From the NCBI RefSeq assembly GCF_900106745.1, contig NZ_FNNV01000002.1:310001-374000 (forward strand): a stretch of 64,000 nucleotides of DNA, written 5' to 3'. This DNA is from Paenibacillus sp. CF384 (GTDB taxonomy: Bacteria; Bacillota; Bacilli; Paenibacillales; Paenibacillaceae). Of the stretch, positions 18,534 to 28,016 are shown in pieces. The notes under the pieces are model-generated. The model searched no databases, was not told where the DNA came from, and was given only the letters and a program-made list of their open reading frames with translations. Both the position numbers and the translations under genes were made by a program. Every line of letters starts with the position of its first letter. The first letter of the stretch is position 1.

Positions 18534-18552
18534 TTACAAATAAAGGCGGTTA

Positions 18553-19044
18553 TTAAATTCTATAATCAAAAGAACCACTCACGATAGGAATAGTTCCAGA
18601 ACGTATCCATTCAATCGCCTGCAAAACGAGGGGCGATGAATTGTTAGTTGTTACTTCATTAAGAGCCAACCATATAGCTCCGTTTGAATCTTGCCCTTCA
18701 AAGGATTCAACGGTATTAGTTATCTCTTCTAAAGAGACATCTATTTTATACAAAATTGCAATATGATGTAAATTTTCGACCCTATTTTCTTGTGGTGTCC
18801 ACACCACAGAAAAATCACAGATACCTATATTTTCAAGTTTTTGAATTGTATATCCCGTTTCTTCTCGGAGTTCCCTTGTAATTCCTTGCTCCAAGGATTC
18901 CATCTTTTCTAGCCGACCACCAGGTAAATCATATTTCCCTGTGTAGGGACCTAAGATTTTCCGAATGACTAAAATACTATTATCAGATACACAAACCCCA
19001 TAAACTCCCATATGTCGATAAAAATTTTCTCTGGTATCAGCCAC
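18553..19044 (-). CDS. NUDIX hydrolase
   Basis: This 163-residue protein has a complete NUDIX box, GRLEKMESLEQGITRELREE followed by TGY, matching GX5EX7REUXEEXGU. It cleaves a nucleoside diphosphate linked to some other group, with magnesium held by the glutamates. The substrate cannot be told from sequence. The start is GTG at 19044, with a purine-rich site (GGGGAGAGAGAAGA) just upstream. The base composition is AT-rich compared with its neighbours. It sits just past the broken end of the ubiquitin-like fragment and may be part of the same accessory segment or native. Confidence 0.85.
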   Translation of the reverse strand: MADTRENFYRHMGVYGVCVSDNSILVIRKILGPYTGKYDLPGGRLEKMESLEQGITRELREETGYTIQKLENIGICDFSVVWTPQENRVENLHHIAILYKIDVSLEEITNTVESFEGQDSNGAIWLALNEVTTNNSSPLVLQAIEWIRSGTIPIVSGSFDYRI

Positions 19045-19396
19045 TCTTCTCTCTCCCCATAATAAATTAGCAGAACCATTTTACATTTAAGTCTGGTCGT
19101 TCAAACCAAAAAGGTTGATTGTCTAAGATTGACCTTTGACTGGCACACTGGATATAGACAAGAGGTGACCAACATATTTTTCTATTCGATGTCGTGTTCT
19201 CGTATTCCTTGCTGTCCAGATAACGGAACCAAGCCTCAAGCGATACCATTGCCCCAATGCCTTTGCTAAAGGCAACCGGATTTAGGTAGCTTTGACTCCC
19301 CTTTGCTTTAGTCCTTTCGCGGCGTGTAGTTCTTCTATAATAAGGGCGATGCAAAATGAATTGCATCGCCCCAATTTCTCCGAAATTCTATTCAAG
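19045..19396. other. Region without a recognised gene, with a weak 99-codon frame
   Basis: A minus-strand frame at 19067-19366 could encode 99 residues (containing MVSLEAWFRYLDSKEYENTT), but its start lies inside the terminator hairpin of the giant gene and no ribosome site is visible. I recognise no family. It may be the remains of a small gene. Otherwise only the terminator at 19344-19371 is present. Confidence 0.4.
19344..19371 (-). terminator. Terminator after the giant surface protein gene
   Basis: A perfect 11-bp stem (GGGCGATGCAA/TTGCATCGCCC) lies 26 bases past the stop codon of the 8.5-kb gene. The T-run on the minus strand is weak (TTATTATAG). Confidence 0.7.
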
Positions 19397-22300
19397 TTAC
19401 GAGTTCATGTAGATTTTGTACAGCAAGACCGCGGTTTGCGCTCTTGTGACCTTGCCTTTCGGATCAAGCAGGCCACCGCCACTACCGATAATAATTCCAG
19501 ATTTGACCAACGAGGCCATATCAGCCTCTGCATACTTGGAAATACGGGCGGCATCTTTGAATGTGGTTAACTCGGCTACTGATCCTGCCGAGAATGTCCG
19601 CTGTGCCGCAGTCATCGCCCGAATGACCAACACGGCCATTTCTTCTCTTGTAATCGAGGCATTAGGTATAAACGAGCCGCTGCAAGTGCCCCGCGCAATG
19701 CCGAGCTTCCTTGCGATGCCAAGCGAATGATAATACGGATTGTCGACGGATACATCTGCAAAATTGGAATCAAATGCAACCGAGAGATCGAGAGCCTTGA
19801 TCAAGCCATCCAAAAACCCTGCCCGCGAAATTTCCTTATTCGGACTGAATTCTTGATCGGACTTACCCGAGAGGATCCCTTTCGCTGCCATCGTTTGGAT
19901 TTGCAGGTTCGCCCATGTGTATTTACCCGTATCACGGAACGCTACGGGATGGTAGGCGACAGCAAATTCGCTGAAATGAGTTGTCTTAAAAGTAACTTCC
20001 CCTGTTGCCGTATCATATCTGCCATTCGTAATCGGGTGAATACCGCCTTCCTTGTCAATATACCAGACAACGATCTGTTCTGGATTGTTCCTTTCCTCTG
20101 CGTTCGGACTGTAAGCCAACCGAACTTGTACAGGCGCGTTCGCGTTATTCCATGCCACGTCATTGCCGTCGATTGCGGCGTGTAATTCGATAACGGGCTT
20201 GCCTTTAAGCAAGCTTGCAGTTGCGGCGTCCAGACCGGTGAGATCGGCAGACCTTATGCTGAATTGAAGCGATTGATGATTCTTAAGTTCGTTCGAAGTA
20301 AACATATTATTCGGAATGACGATGGTGCCAATCGGCGTAGTCACTTCGATCCGTTTGTCCAGCCTATTCGGCAGTTCGGCATCTCCTCCGGCGAAAGGCT
20401 CAATCGGCAATTGGAGCATGTATTCCGAGCTGCCTTCCAATGCCTGGATGTCCATCCGAATCGTCTTGACTCCCTCAGCGTCGGCAGTCACTTGATCGAA
20501 TGCCGCCGTAATCGTGGAAGCAACGACCTCAACCTTGGCCTTCCCGTCGGTTCCCAAAGGCTTCACTACGATGTTTCCGTCCGTTGGCATCGGAACCGCA
20601 GGCGGCTGTTGATCCGCAGGCGGATTGGTCTGCGGCGGGTTAGAAACCGTCTCCTTGGTGCTCACCGTTAAGATTTGGCTTGGATTGGAAACATTCCCTG
20701 CCGCATCCTTCGCGGTCACCGTAAAGTTGTATGACGTATTAGCATGCAATTGTGTAACTGTATACTGAGTATCGGCCGTGGAGCCCACTTTCGTGTTTCC
20801 TAGATAAACATCGTATCCAGTAACGGCCACGTTGTCCGTCGAAGCTGTCCACGACAGCATGACAGATGTCGTTGTTTTACCCGAGAGATGAATGACCGGC
20901 GCAGTCGGCTTTTCCGTATCCATAATGATGCCACCTTTGCCGCCCGTTACTTTGATATAGTCGATGACGACGTCCGAATCGCCCGGATCCCTTTGAATTC
21001 TGACTGTAGCTCCGGCCGGAATATCTACGGAAACCGTGACCTCTTTATACTGCCCTGTCCAACCGCCCGTGTTCACGAACGGAATGTCGACCGCTTTCGT
21101 GCCGTTGACGTAGAAGCTTAAGTGGCGACCATCCTCGCCGCTGGAATAGCCGACGATCAGCTTGTTGCCCGCGATCACGCTCGGGAACTCCAAATAACTG
21201 CCGTCTCCCCAGATGAAATGAACCGCTTCGCCGTTCGAAGCCGATCCATCCTCGAATGCCGAGGTGCGGTGACCGTCACCGTCGACGCCGAACAATACGG
21301 ACTCTTCCGCTTCATAACGAACGTCGGAGCCGGTCTCCACGGCATTCGTCGCGATTTCTGCCGTGGCGGCCTCCGAGATGTTGCCCGCCGCATCGTTGGC
21401 CATTACCGCAAAATGATACGACGTGCTCGGTGCAAGTCCTCTTGCGTTAAAGCTCGTTCCTTGAACGGACCCGATCTTCACGGCATCCTGATAGATGTCG
21501 TAGGACATGACACCAACATTATCCGTGGATGCTGTCCACGATAAGTTCACCGTACGAGCCGACTTGCCGGAGATAGTCAAATCTTGCGGCGCAGTCGGCC
21601 TTTCCGTATCCACAGGATCTGTGGTGCTGCCTTCACCGCCCGTTATTTTGATATAGTCGATGATGACGTCCGAATCGCCCGAATCCCTTTGAATTCTGAC
21701 CGTAGCTCCCGTCGGAATATCCACGTGAACCGTGGCCTCTTTATACTGCCCTGTCCAACCGCCCGTGTTCACGAATGGAATGTCCGCCGCTTTCGTGCCG
21801 TTGACGTAGAAGCTTAAGTGGCGACCATCCTCGCCGCTGGAATAGCCGACGATCAGCTTGTTGCCCGCAATGACGCCAGGAAACTCCAAATAACTGCCGT
21901 CTCCCCAGATGAAATGAACCGCTTCGCCGTTCGAAGCCGCAGGACTGTCATTGAAAGCGGATGTCTGATGCCCTTCCGCATCCTGTCCGAATAGATTCGC
22001 ATATTCCGCTTCGTATTTGTCGGAGACGGTCATGTCGACGAGATTGACCGCGACATCCGGAGCCCCGTCATCTTGAAGCTTCACTTCCGCGCCGGCCGGA
22101 ATTTGAGTTTTGACCTCAACAACACCATCTTGGCCATTCGTATTAGGGAAAATGATCTTTTGGCTAAATGTGCCGTTTACGTATAAGCTCATTTGCCCCG
22201 CAACGCTGCTTGCGTATTTAACCAGCAAGGATATGCCTGCGGAGGTGCTTGTTACGGTCATACCGTTGATAGGCGCTTGATCATCGTTTGTTTCAATCGC

Positions 22301-25300
22301 GATTCGGTCCAGACTGACCGGCATTTCTCCAGGGTTCTGTTCGAACACGAACTTTACGGAATCGCCGGCATGAACGTCCGCCGAGACGGATATCTCGTTA
22401 TAGGTGCCCGTAAAGCTTCCCGTGCTCGGGAAAACAACCTTCTTCTTAGAGCCGTCGTTCACATACATGTAGAGCGTGCCGGTATCTTGGCTTGCGTAGC
22501 GAATACGAACGCTATTGCCCGCAATGACATTGACGAATTCAATGCCGGAGCCCGCTGTATTGATGCTAGAGACTGCAAGCCCTCTCGAGGCATTCGCGGT
22601 ATTGCCGCTAACATCCGTCGATACATAAGCGCTGCCGAACAATGCTGCGTCTTCCGCCTCGTAATCGCCGTCGACCTGAATATAGTCGAGATTGACTTCG
22701 CTGTCGCCGGCATCCTTCTGCAGCTTGACGATATCGCCCTCATGAAGGCGAACCGGTACGGAAATCACGTTGTATTTCCCGTCCCAACCGCCGCCTTCAT
22801 AGGCCGGGAATTCGACGTCCTGCACTTTGATATCATTCACGTACAATGTCAATTTCCGCGTGTTGGTATCACCGTTCGCATAAGCGATTGTCAACTGTGT
22901 GCCATCTTTGACCGCCGGGAACTCGAAAGATCCCGTTCCATTAGGCGGAGCCCATAATCTGGCAGCCGCTTTGCCGTTCGAAGCAGCCGCGTCATCCACG
23001 GCAATTGGCGAATAGCCGTCATCCGACTGGCCGTTCATCTTCGCATATTCCGCTTCGTAACGATCGGAAATTTGGATGGCGTCCAGCTCGATTGCACCGG
23101 TGCCTCTCGATTTCGAGAACGTTAAGCTTGCGCCTTTCGGGACATGCAATTTCACTTCTTGGGTAGCAAACGCTCCCGGTTCCGTTGATGCGAGCGGAAT
23201 GGATTGCAGGAGTAAGCCATTCACATCCAGATTCAGCGTTCCGCCGTTCGCTGCGGCATACCGAAGAAGAATGGCATTGCCGCCCGAAACTTCCGGGAAC
23301 TGCACGGAATCACCCTCGTCCGCCAAACTGACCTTCCATCCATCCGAGAGCCCGTTGCCAGTAACGGCAGCTGCATTTCCGTTCAGTACACCATTCTCCG
23401 CCTCGTAATGCCGGTTGGCAGCATACGAACCTTCAGCTTCAATTGAATCGATGGCCGACGAATCGGCGAACGTATCGTCACCGTCATGCTGGAGCTTCAC
23501 GGTTGCGCCTTGCGGGATTACCGCGTCGATCGTCAACGTTCCATAGTCGCTGCCCGACGTTGGCGGGAATTCGATCGTCTTTTTCTTCATGTTATTGACA
23601 TACAAGCTCAACGTGCCGTCATTTGCGCCAGCATAAAGGATCGCAAGCTTGCTGCCGGCGTTCATGCCGGGGAATTCAACGGAGGCGCCATCTGTGCCCA
23701 ACGCATTCACGGAATAACCATAAACGGCTTGCGCGTCCGCAGTAATTTGCGCCGCGCCATACCGGTTCGCGTTCTCCGCTTCGCGCTGCTTGTCCCGAAC
23801 CTCGATCTCGTCGATTGGTGCCGTATGGTCCGCCTGTTTCGTATTCTGAAGCTTTAAAACGGACCCGTCCGCTACGGAAACATCCGCTTCTGCGATTCTG
23901 TAATTGCCCCATGAGCCCGTATAAGGCATCACTACATCTTGAAGGAGATTGCCGTTCAAGAATAGCCCGAGTTGGCCGTCCGTCCCTGGCTTTTCACCTT
24001 CGGAGTAACGAACCTTTATCACGTTTCCGCCGCGAACTTGAGGAATCTCTACACCATCCCCGATATCGGCGAAGGCCCATGCCCAATAATTTCCTGAGGG
24101 GCCGTTCGGATCTGTCACCGCATTGTACCAGGTTCTCGCATTTCCGTAGAAGTTCCCGTTCTCCGCTTCATAGACGCCTGTCAGCTTGATGTAATCGAAG
24201 TGAACGGGCGTATCTCCGTTTCCGTCGTTCTGAAGCTTGATGCTCGACCCGTAAGGGATGTCGACGTCAAGGGTACGCTCTGCGAAAGGCCCGCTCCAGC
24301 TGCCCGTTGGATCAAACGTTACTTTCTGCGAGAAAACAAAGTCTTGACCGGGTTTTGCAAGGTATAAGCTAAATTGGCTTGTCGTGCCGGTATTCTCGCC
24401 AGTGTAGCCGATAATCAGCCGGTTAGCGGCTTTGACATGCTCGAAAGTGACGGATGCGCCTTGCACGTCGGTCCCGATGACCTGCATCTGATTGGAGGCG
24501 GACGATCCAGGACCTTCATCGTGCGCTGTTGCTCCTCCGCTCAGAATCGCCGATTCCGCCTCCATCTTATCGGAGAATCCGATGTCATCCACGACGAGTG
24601 AAGCATCAACCGCATTCTGAGTCTCTTTCTTCAAAATAATCTGCATGCCGTCTCGAATATACGCATTCAGAACAGCCATACGATAAACATTGCCTGTCGC
24701 AGGCAGCTTCAGCACGCCAAGCGTGTCGGTTTTGTAAATCGAGGCGTCGTCCACGTTATCCCTGTATTTGGCGTAAACGGTAAATTCGAAGTCCGCAGCG
24801 GCTTTATACCGTACAGACAGCGAGCTTGCTCCGTTCTTGTTCAGGAAAGCGATATAGCTGCCGTCCGCGCCAAATCCGGTCATTCCGGCCCCGCTTGAAG
24901 CGTCCTCGTCGAGCTGAAGCTGTACGTCCGCCGATTTGTCAGCGAAATGTTCCGCTTCGGTAACGCCGGTTACGTTCACATTGTCGATTCGAACCCGTCC
25001 CCCACCGTTCTCGTACACGAGTTTGACGGTTGCGCCGGATGGGATGTCCGCATCAATCGTCCGGATGTTGTATTGGCCCTTCCAAGTGCCGATGAACGGA
25101 AATACGACGTCTTGTTTCTTCACGTCATTGACATATAAGGCAAGCTTGCCGTCTCCGTCGGCCGCGTATCTTACCAGCAGCTTGTTACCTGCTTTGAGAT
25201 TCGCGAACGAGATGCCATCTCCGTCATGCTGCACGTCTGCGCCCATTCCTCCGGAAGCGGCAGCATCGGCGTATAGAGCCGTACCTTGAATCAAATTCGC

Positions 25301-27919
25301 CGTTTCAGCCTCGTTGTTCAAAATCACCGAGATCGAGTCCAGGCTTACCGGATTGCTTCCTTGACGGAGTTGGAACTTGACGGCTGCGTTCGCCGGAATG
25401 TCCGCATTCACTGTTGTCGTCAAGTAGCTGCCCGTTGCCGCACCCGTGGAAGGCAAGTCAACGTTCGCGATCCATCGATCGTTTACGAGTAAGCACAGCT
25501 GCGCGTCGCTCGCTGCGGCATATCTCAGCTGCAGCTGGCTTCCCTCCGCGACGTTATCGAAGGAAACCGAATCGGCCGTACCGCTAAGAACCGTCTGTTC
25601 GCCGTTCGAGGCATCCGGGTCACTGTTCAAGACTGTCCCCCCGGCAAGAGCGCCGGATTCCGCTTCGTACCAGTTCAAGCTGGAGATGGCGTCCAACTGC
25701 AAGCCTGCCGCACTGTTATCGTCGTTTCGCTGAATGACGACCGTTGCGTCGCTTGGTATCGGACGATTGATAAATGCCTCCTTAAACTGGCTTTCGCTAC
25801 CGGTGCTAGGCAAATTCAAACGAGTCCCATCTCCGTTGATGTACACGGTCATGCTGTCGTTCTGCGTGCTCGAATAGCGAATTTTGAGCTGCTTCCCTTC
25901 TTGCATGCCATTAAAGACGGCAGACGCCCCGACTACATCCAGATCCGTTGCCGTGCCATTGCCTGAAGCGGCCATATTTGTTTGTCCATGGGCGCCGTTG
26001 TACAACCCGGAGGCAAACTCCGCTTCATATTGGCCGCTTATCTGAATATAGTCGATATTTACATCGCCTGATTCCGCCGAATCCCGTTTGAGCTGCAGAA
26101 CGGCATTGTGGGGAATAGAGACCGGCACCATCGCCGAGACGTAGGCATCGCTGCCCGTCATTGCGCCGGTTGCTTCCAGACTTACAGTCCGGACTCGTTT
26201 GCCGTTCACATATAGGCCAAGCTCGGTATCGGCTTCTGACGTGTAACGAATCAACAATTGTGTACCTGGCGACACCTCGCCGGCGCTATATGCCAAGTAG
26301 CTTCCTTCAGATGGGGACAACGTAATCCCTTGGCCGCCCGAAGCATCAGTGTCGATATATGGAACGCCGTCCGTCAGCGTGCTGATTTCCGCTTCGTCGT
26401 GGGCAAGCACTCGCAGCGTGTCCAAGTAGATTTCCCCGTCGCCGGAATCCCGTTTCAGCTCAATAGAGCCAAGAAGCGGTACCGCGATATGAGCGTATGT
26501 ATCCGTCCAAGTTGCGGAAGCAGGGAAATTGATTTTTTGCCGGAAAGTGCCGTTCACATAAAGACTCAAGGTGGCAGGGCTGCTCGCGGCGTACCTCATT
26601 TTCAGAATCGATCCCGCGTTTGTGTCGAAAAATTCAACTGCCTTGCCTTCCGAGTCAAGGTCGACGTACCGGCCGCCTGAAGCCGTACTGTCGTCTGCAT
26701 AGACGGCATCGACAACATCGCCGTTCATGAGCTGAATCGCCGATAGCGGATCCTCGGCTTCCATATCTCCGGTATACGGATAATTAAGCGACCAGTCGCT
26801 GACCGTCAGCGGACTGCCTTCTTCTTTGTACAGGTTCTGGGCGAAGTATAGCGTCCCTCTTACATTGAACAGTTTCCCATTCGATGAACCGTTCTGATAG
26901 AAAGCGGTCGTAGCTTTCGTCGCCAGTTTTTTCGCCGCTAGGGTCTTCACCAGACCTGCAGTTTGATTATTCGGCTTTCCTTTGTTGAACTCATTCGTAT
27001 GGAACCCGTACTCGATGATTTTGAGGTCGTCGGGATACTGCGCCATGAAGCGGTCCATCCCCTGCTGCAGCCTCGGCTGATTAATCAGTTCGGATGGTAA
27101 AGCGCTTTCATCCGGAGGACTGCCGCTTGGATAGCTGTAATTATTAAGGAAGTATCCATCGGCTTTATGCGCGATATTGGCATAAGACGGCGTATTGTAA
27201 ACGAAGTCCCAGCCATAGAAAACACTAAGGTATAATTTAGCTGAGCCGACAATACCCCTCAAGCGGCTGATCAAATCATCCACGTACGCGACTTGGCTCG
27301 TGGACCAATCCGGGTTTGCTCTGCCGTCTGCGTAGGTATCGTTCTTGAAATGGTTCGCAACCGTGCCATCGTCAACCGGCATATTCACCGCGAAATAAGC
27401 GACGTCTTTCAACCGGTCGTTAGCGACCAAATAATGCAGCAGTGCCGTGTATCCGTGCGCCGCATCGTCCGTATTATACTGGTTGATCACGTTGATCGCA
27501 TCATGATGGGTCGGGTCGTTGAAATCCCAATCGAAGGTGCCTGCGTCATAATTTTCGATACGGATGACGGCCTTTTGGCGATTTTTTTCGAGCTCGTCGA
27601 ACAGACTATTACGATCCCCATCGGTCATATGCACAATATCATAGAAGCCAACGGCATTCACATGATCGCGTTCTCTCATCCGCTTAAAATCGAAAGCGAT
27701 TCTTTCATAAAAATTGGCATTGGGGTTAAAAATATAAGTGCTTCCAGTTAGCGCTCCATCCGGATTGTCGTACAAATCGACGAACGGCGCCTCATATGGT
27801 GTCACGGTTCCCGTGTCGATCGGATCGGCGTATGCGGTAGAAGATGCCCCTATTGCGCTTGCTAGAGGAGAAAGCATGATGCTTAGTGATAGAATCAAGA
27901 TTGATATTTGTCTTTGCAT
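19397..27919 (-). CDS. Giant SLH-anchored multi-module carbohydrate-active protein
   Basis: This 2840-residue protein should be exported and held on the cell surface. It has a signal peptide (MQRQISILILSLSIMLSPLA) and an enzyme-like domain at about 45-383. From about 385 to 2330 come some 15 repeats of a 120-140 residue carbohydrate-binding-like module, most starting with EAE and containing LxLYVNG and VKLQ patterns as in CBM35/CBM6. Two fibronectin III domains lie at about 2106-2196 and 2333-2420. A linker domain with a TTHFSEFAV motif and three SLH repeats (about 2660-2840) close the protein. The enzyme-like part matches the 505-residue protein at 35202-36719, including YFAVNMP and IIEYGFHT. 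It follows the two permease genes and so probably feeds them with released sugars. The family and substrate are unknown. Confidence 0.88.
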   Translation of the reverse strand: MQRQISILILSLSIMLSPLASAIGASSTAYADPIDTGTVTPYEAPFVDLYDNPDGALTGSTYIFNPNANFYERIAFDFKRMRERDHVNAVGFYDIVHMTDGDRNSLFDELEKNRQKAVIRIENYDAGTFDWDFNDPTHHDAINVINQYNTDDAAHGYTALLHYLVANDRLKDVAYFAVNMPVDDGTVANHFKNDTYADGRANPDWSTSQVAYVDDLISRLRGIVGSAKLYLSVFYGWDFVYNTPSYANIAHKADGYFLNNYSYPSGSPPDESALPSELINQPRLQQGMDRFMAQYPDDLKIIEYGFHTNEFNKGKPNNQTAGLVKTLAAKKLATKATTAFYQNGSSNGKLFNVRGTLYFAQNLYKEEGSPLTVSDWSLNYPYTGDMEAEDPLSAIQLMNGDVVDAVYADDSTASGGRYVDLDSEGKAVEFFDTNAGSILKMRYAASSPATLSLYVNGTFRQKINFPASATWTDTYAHIAVPLLGSIELKRDSGDGEIYLDTLRVLAHDEAEISTLTDGVPYIDTDASGGQGITLSPSEGSYLAYSAGEVSPGTQLLIRYTSEADTELGLYVNGKRVRTVSLEATGAMTGSDAYVSAMVPVSIPHNAVLQLKRDSAESGDVNIDYIQISGQYEAEFASGLYNGAHGQTNMAASGNGTATDLDVVGASAVFNGMQEGKQLKIRYSSTQNDSMTVYINGDGTRLNLPSTGSESQFKEAFINRPIPSDATVVIQRNDDNSAAGLQLDAISSLNWYEAESGALAGGTVLNSDPDASNGEQTVLSGTADSVSFDNVAEGSQLQLRYAAASDAQLCLLVNDRWIANVDLPSTGAATGSYLTTTVNADIPANAAVKFQLRQGSNPVSLDSISVILNNEAETANLIQGTALYADAAASGGMGADVQHDGDGISFANLKAGNKLLVRYAADGDGKLALYVNDVKKQDVVFPFIGTWKGQYNIRTIDADIPSGATVKLVYENGGGRVRIDNVNVTGVTEAEHFADKSADVQLQLDEDASSGAGMTGFGADGSYIAFLNKNGASSLSVRYKAAADFEFTVYAKYRDNVDDASIYKTDTLGVLKLPATGNVYRMAVLNAYIRDGMQIILKKETQNAVDASLVVDDIGFSDKMEAESAILSGGATAHDEGPGSSASNQMQVIGTDVQGASVTFEHVKAANRLIIGYTGENTGTTSQFSLYLAKPGQDFVFSQKVTFDPTGSWSGPFAERTLDVDIPYGSSIKLQNDGNGDTPVHFDYIKLTGVYEAENGNFYGNARTWYNAVTDPNGPSGNYWAWAFADIGDGVEIPQVRGGNVIKVRYSEGEKPGTDGQLGLFLNGNLLQDVVMPYTGSWGNYRIAEADVSVADGSVLKLQNTKQADHTAPIDEIEVRDKQREAENANRYGAAQITADAQAVYGYSVNALGTDGASVEFPGMNAGSKLAILYAGANDGTLSLYVNNMKKKTIEFPPTSGSDYGTLTIDAVIPQGATVKLQHDGDDTFADSSAIDSIEAEGSYAANRHYEAENGVLNGNAAAVTGNGLSDGWKVSLADEGDSVQFPEVSGGNAILLRYAAANGGTLNLDVNGLLLQSIPLASTEPGAFATQEVKLHVPKGASLTFSKSRGTGAIELDAIQISDRYEAEYAKMNGQSDDGYSPIAVDDAAASNGKAAARLWAPPNGTGSFEFPAVKDGTQLTIAYANGDTNTRKLTLYVNDIKVQDVEFPAYEGGGWDGKYNVISVPVRLHEGDIVKLQKDAGDSEVNLDYIQVDGDYEAEDAALFGSAYVSTDVSGNTANASRGLAVSSINTAGSGIEFVNVIAGNSVRIRYASQDTGTLYMYVNDGSKKKVVFPSTGSFTGTYNEISVSADVHAGDSVKFVFEQNPGEMPVSLDRIAIETNDDQAPINGMTVTSTSAGISLLVKYASSVAGQMSLYVNGTFSQKIIFPNTNGQDGVVEVKTQIPAGAEVKLQDDGAPDVAVNLVDMTVSDKYEAEYANLFGQDAEGHQTSAFNDSPAASNGEAVHFIWGDGSYLEFPGVIAGNKLIVGYSSGEDGRHLSFYVNGTKAADIPFVNTGGWTGQYKEATVHVDIPTGATVRIQRDSGDSDVIIDYIKITGGEGSTTDPVDTERPTAPQDLTISGKSARTVNLSWTASTDNVGVMSYDIYQDAVKIGSVQGTSFNARGLAPSTSYHFAVMANDAAGNISEAATAEIATNAVETGSDVRYEAEESVLFGVDGDGHRTSAFEDGSASNGEAVHFIWGDGSYLEFPSVIAGNKLIVGYSSGEDGRHLSFYVNGTKAVDIPFVNTGGWTGQYKEVTVSVDIPAGATVRIQRDPGDSDVVIDYIKVTGGKGGIIMDTEKPTAPVIHLSGKTTTSVMLSWTASTDNVAVTGYDVYLGNTKVGSTADTQYTVTQLHANTSYNFTVTAKDAAGNVSNPSQILTVSTKETVSNPPQTNPPADQQPPAVPMPTDGNIVVKPLGTDGKAKVEVVASTITAAFDQVTADAEGVKTIRMDIQALEGSSEYMLQLPIEPFAGGDAELPNRLDKRIEVTTPIGTIVIPNNMFTSNELKNHQSLQFSIRSADLTGLDAATASLLKGKPVIELHAAIDGNDVAWNNANAPVQVRLAYSPNAEERNNPEQIVVWYIDKEGGIHPITNGRYDTATGEVTFKTTHFSEFAVAYHPVAFRDTGKYTWANLQIQTMAAKGILSGKSDQEFSPNKEISRAGFLDGLIKALDLSVAFDSNFADVSVDNPYYHSLGIARKLGIARGTCSGSFIPNASITREEMAVLVIRAMTAAQRTFSAGSVAELTTFKDAARISKYAEADMASLVKSGIIIGSGGGLLDPKGKVTRAQTAVLLYKIYMNS
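20930..21932 (-). repeat. Recent internal duplication: binding module plus FN3
   Basis: Bases 20930-21236 and 21626-21932 are over 90 percent alike by eye, offset by 696 bases (232 codons). They encode the last two binding modules, which share SYLEFP, IAGNKLIVGYSSGEDGRH and GGWTGQYKE. The other modules are far more diverged, so this unit was copied recently. Confidence 0.85.
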
Positions 27920-27963
27920 TCAAAAAATGCCTCCTTGATTTGCATCAGCATGAGTCGGATTTA

Positions 27964-27999
27964 AAAAAGGGGATGCGGCATTATCAACCACATCCCCCG
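27964..27999 (-). terminator. Terminator after the permease operon
   Basis: A stem made of GGGGATG-type arms (27969-27976 and 27990-27997) is followed on the minus strand by TTTTTTAA. It lies between the LplC-like permease and the giant gene, so the giant gene likely has its own promoter or depends on read-through. Confidence 0.75.
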
Positions 28000-28016
28000 T
28001 TGTTCCTGAAACTTTC

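Noticed and set aside
19067..19366. 99-codon minus-strand frame
   Set aside because: Its start lies in a terminator hairpin, with no ribosome site and no recognised family. Listed only as a doubtful region.
20930..26770. Regular repeats that might suggest a CRISPR array
   Set aside because: The repeats are 350-420 bases long, diverged and in frame within one protein.
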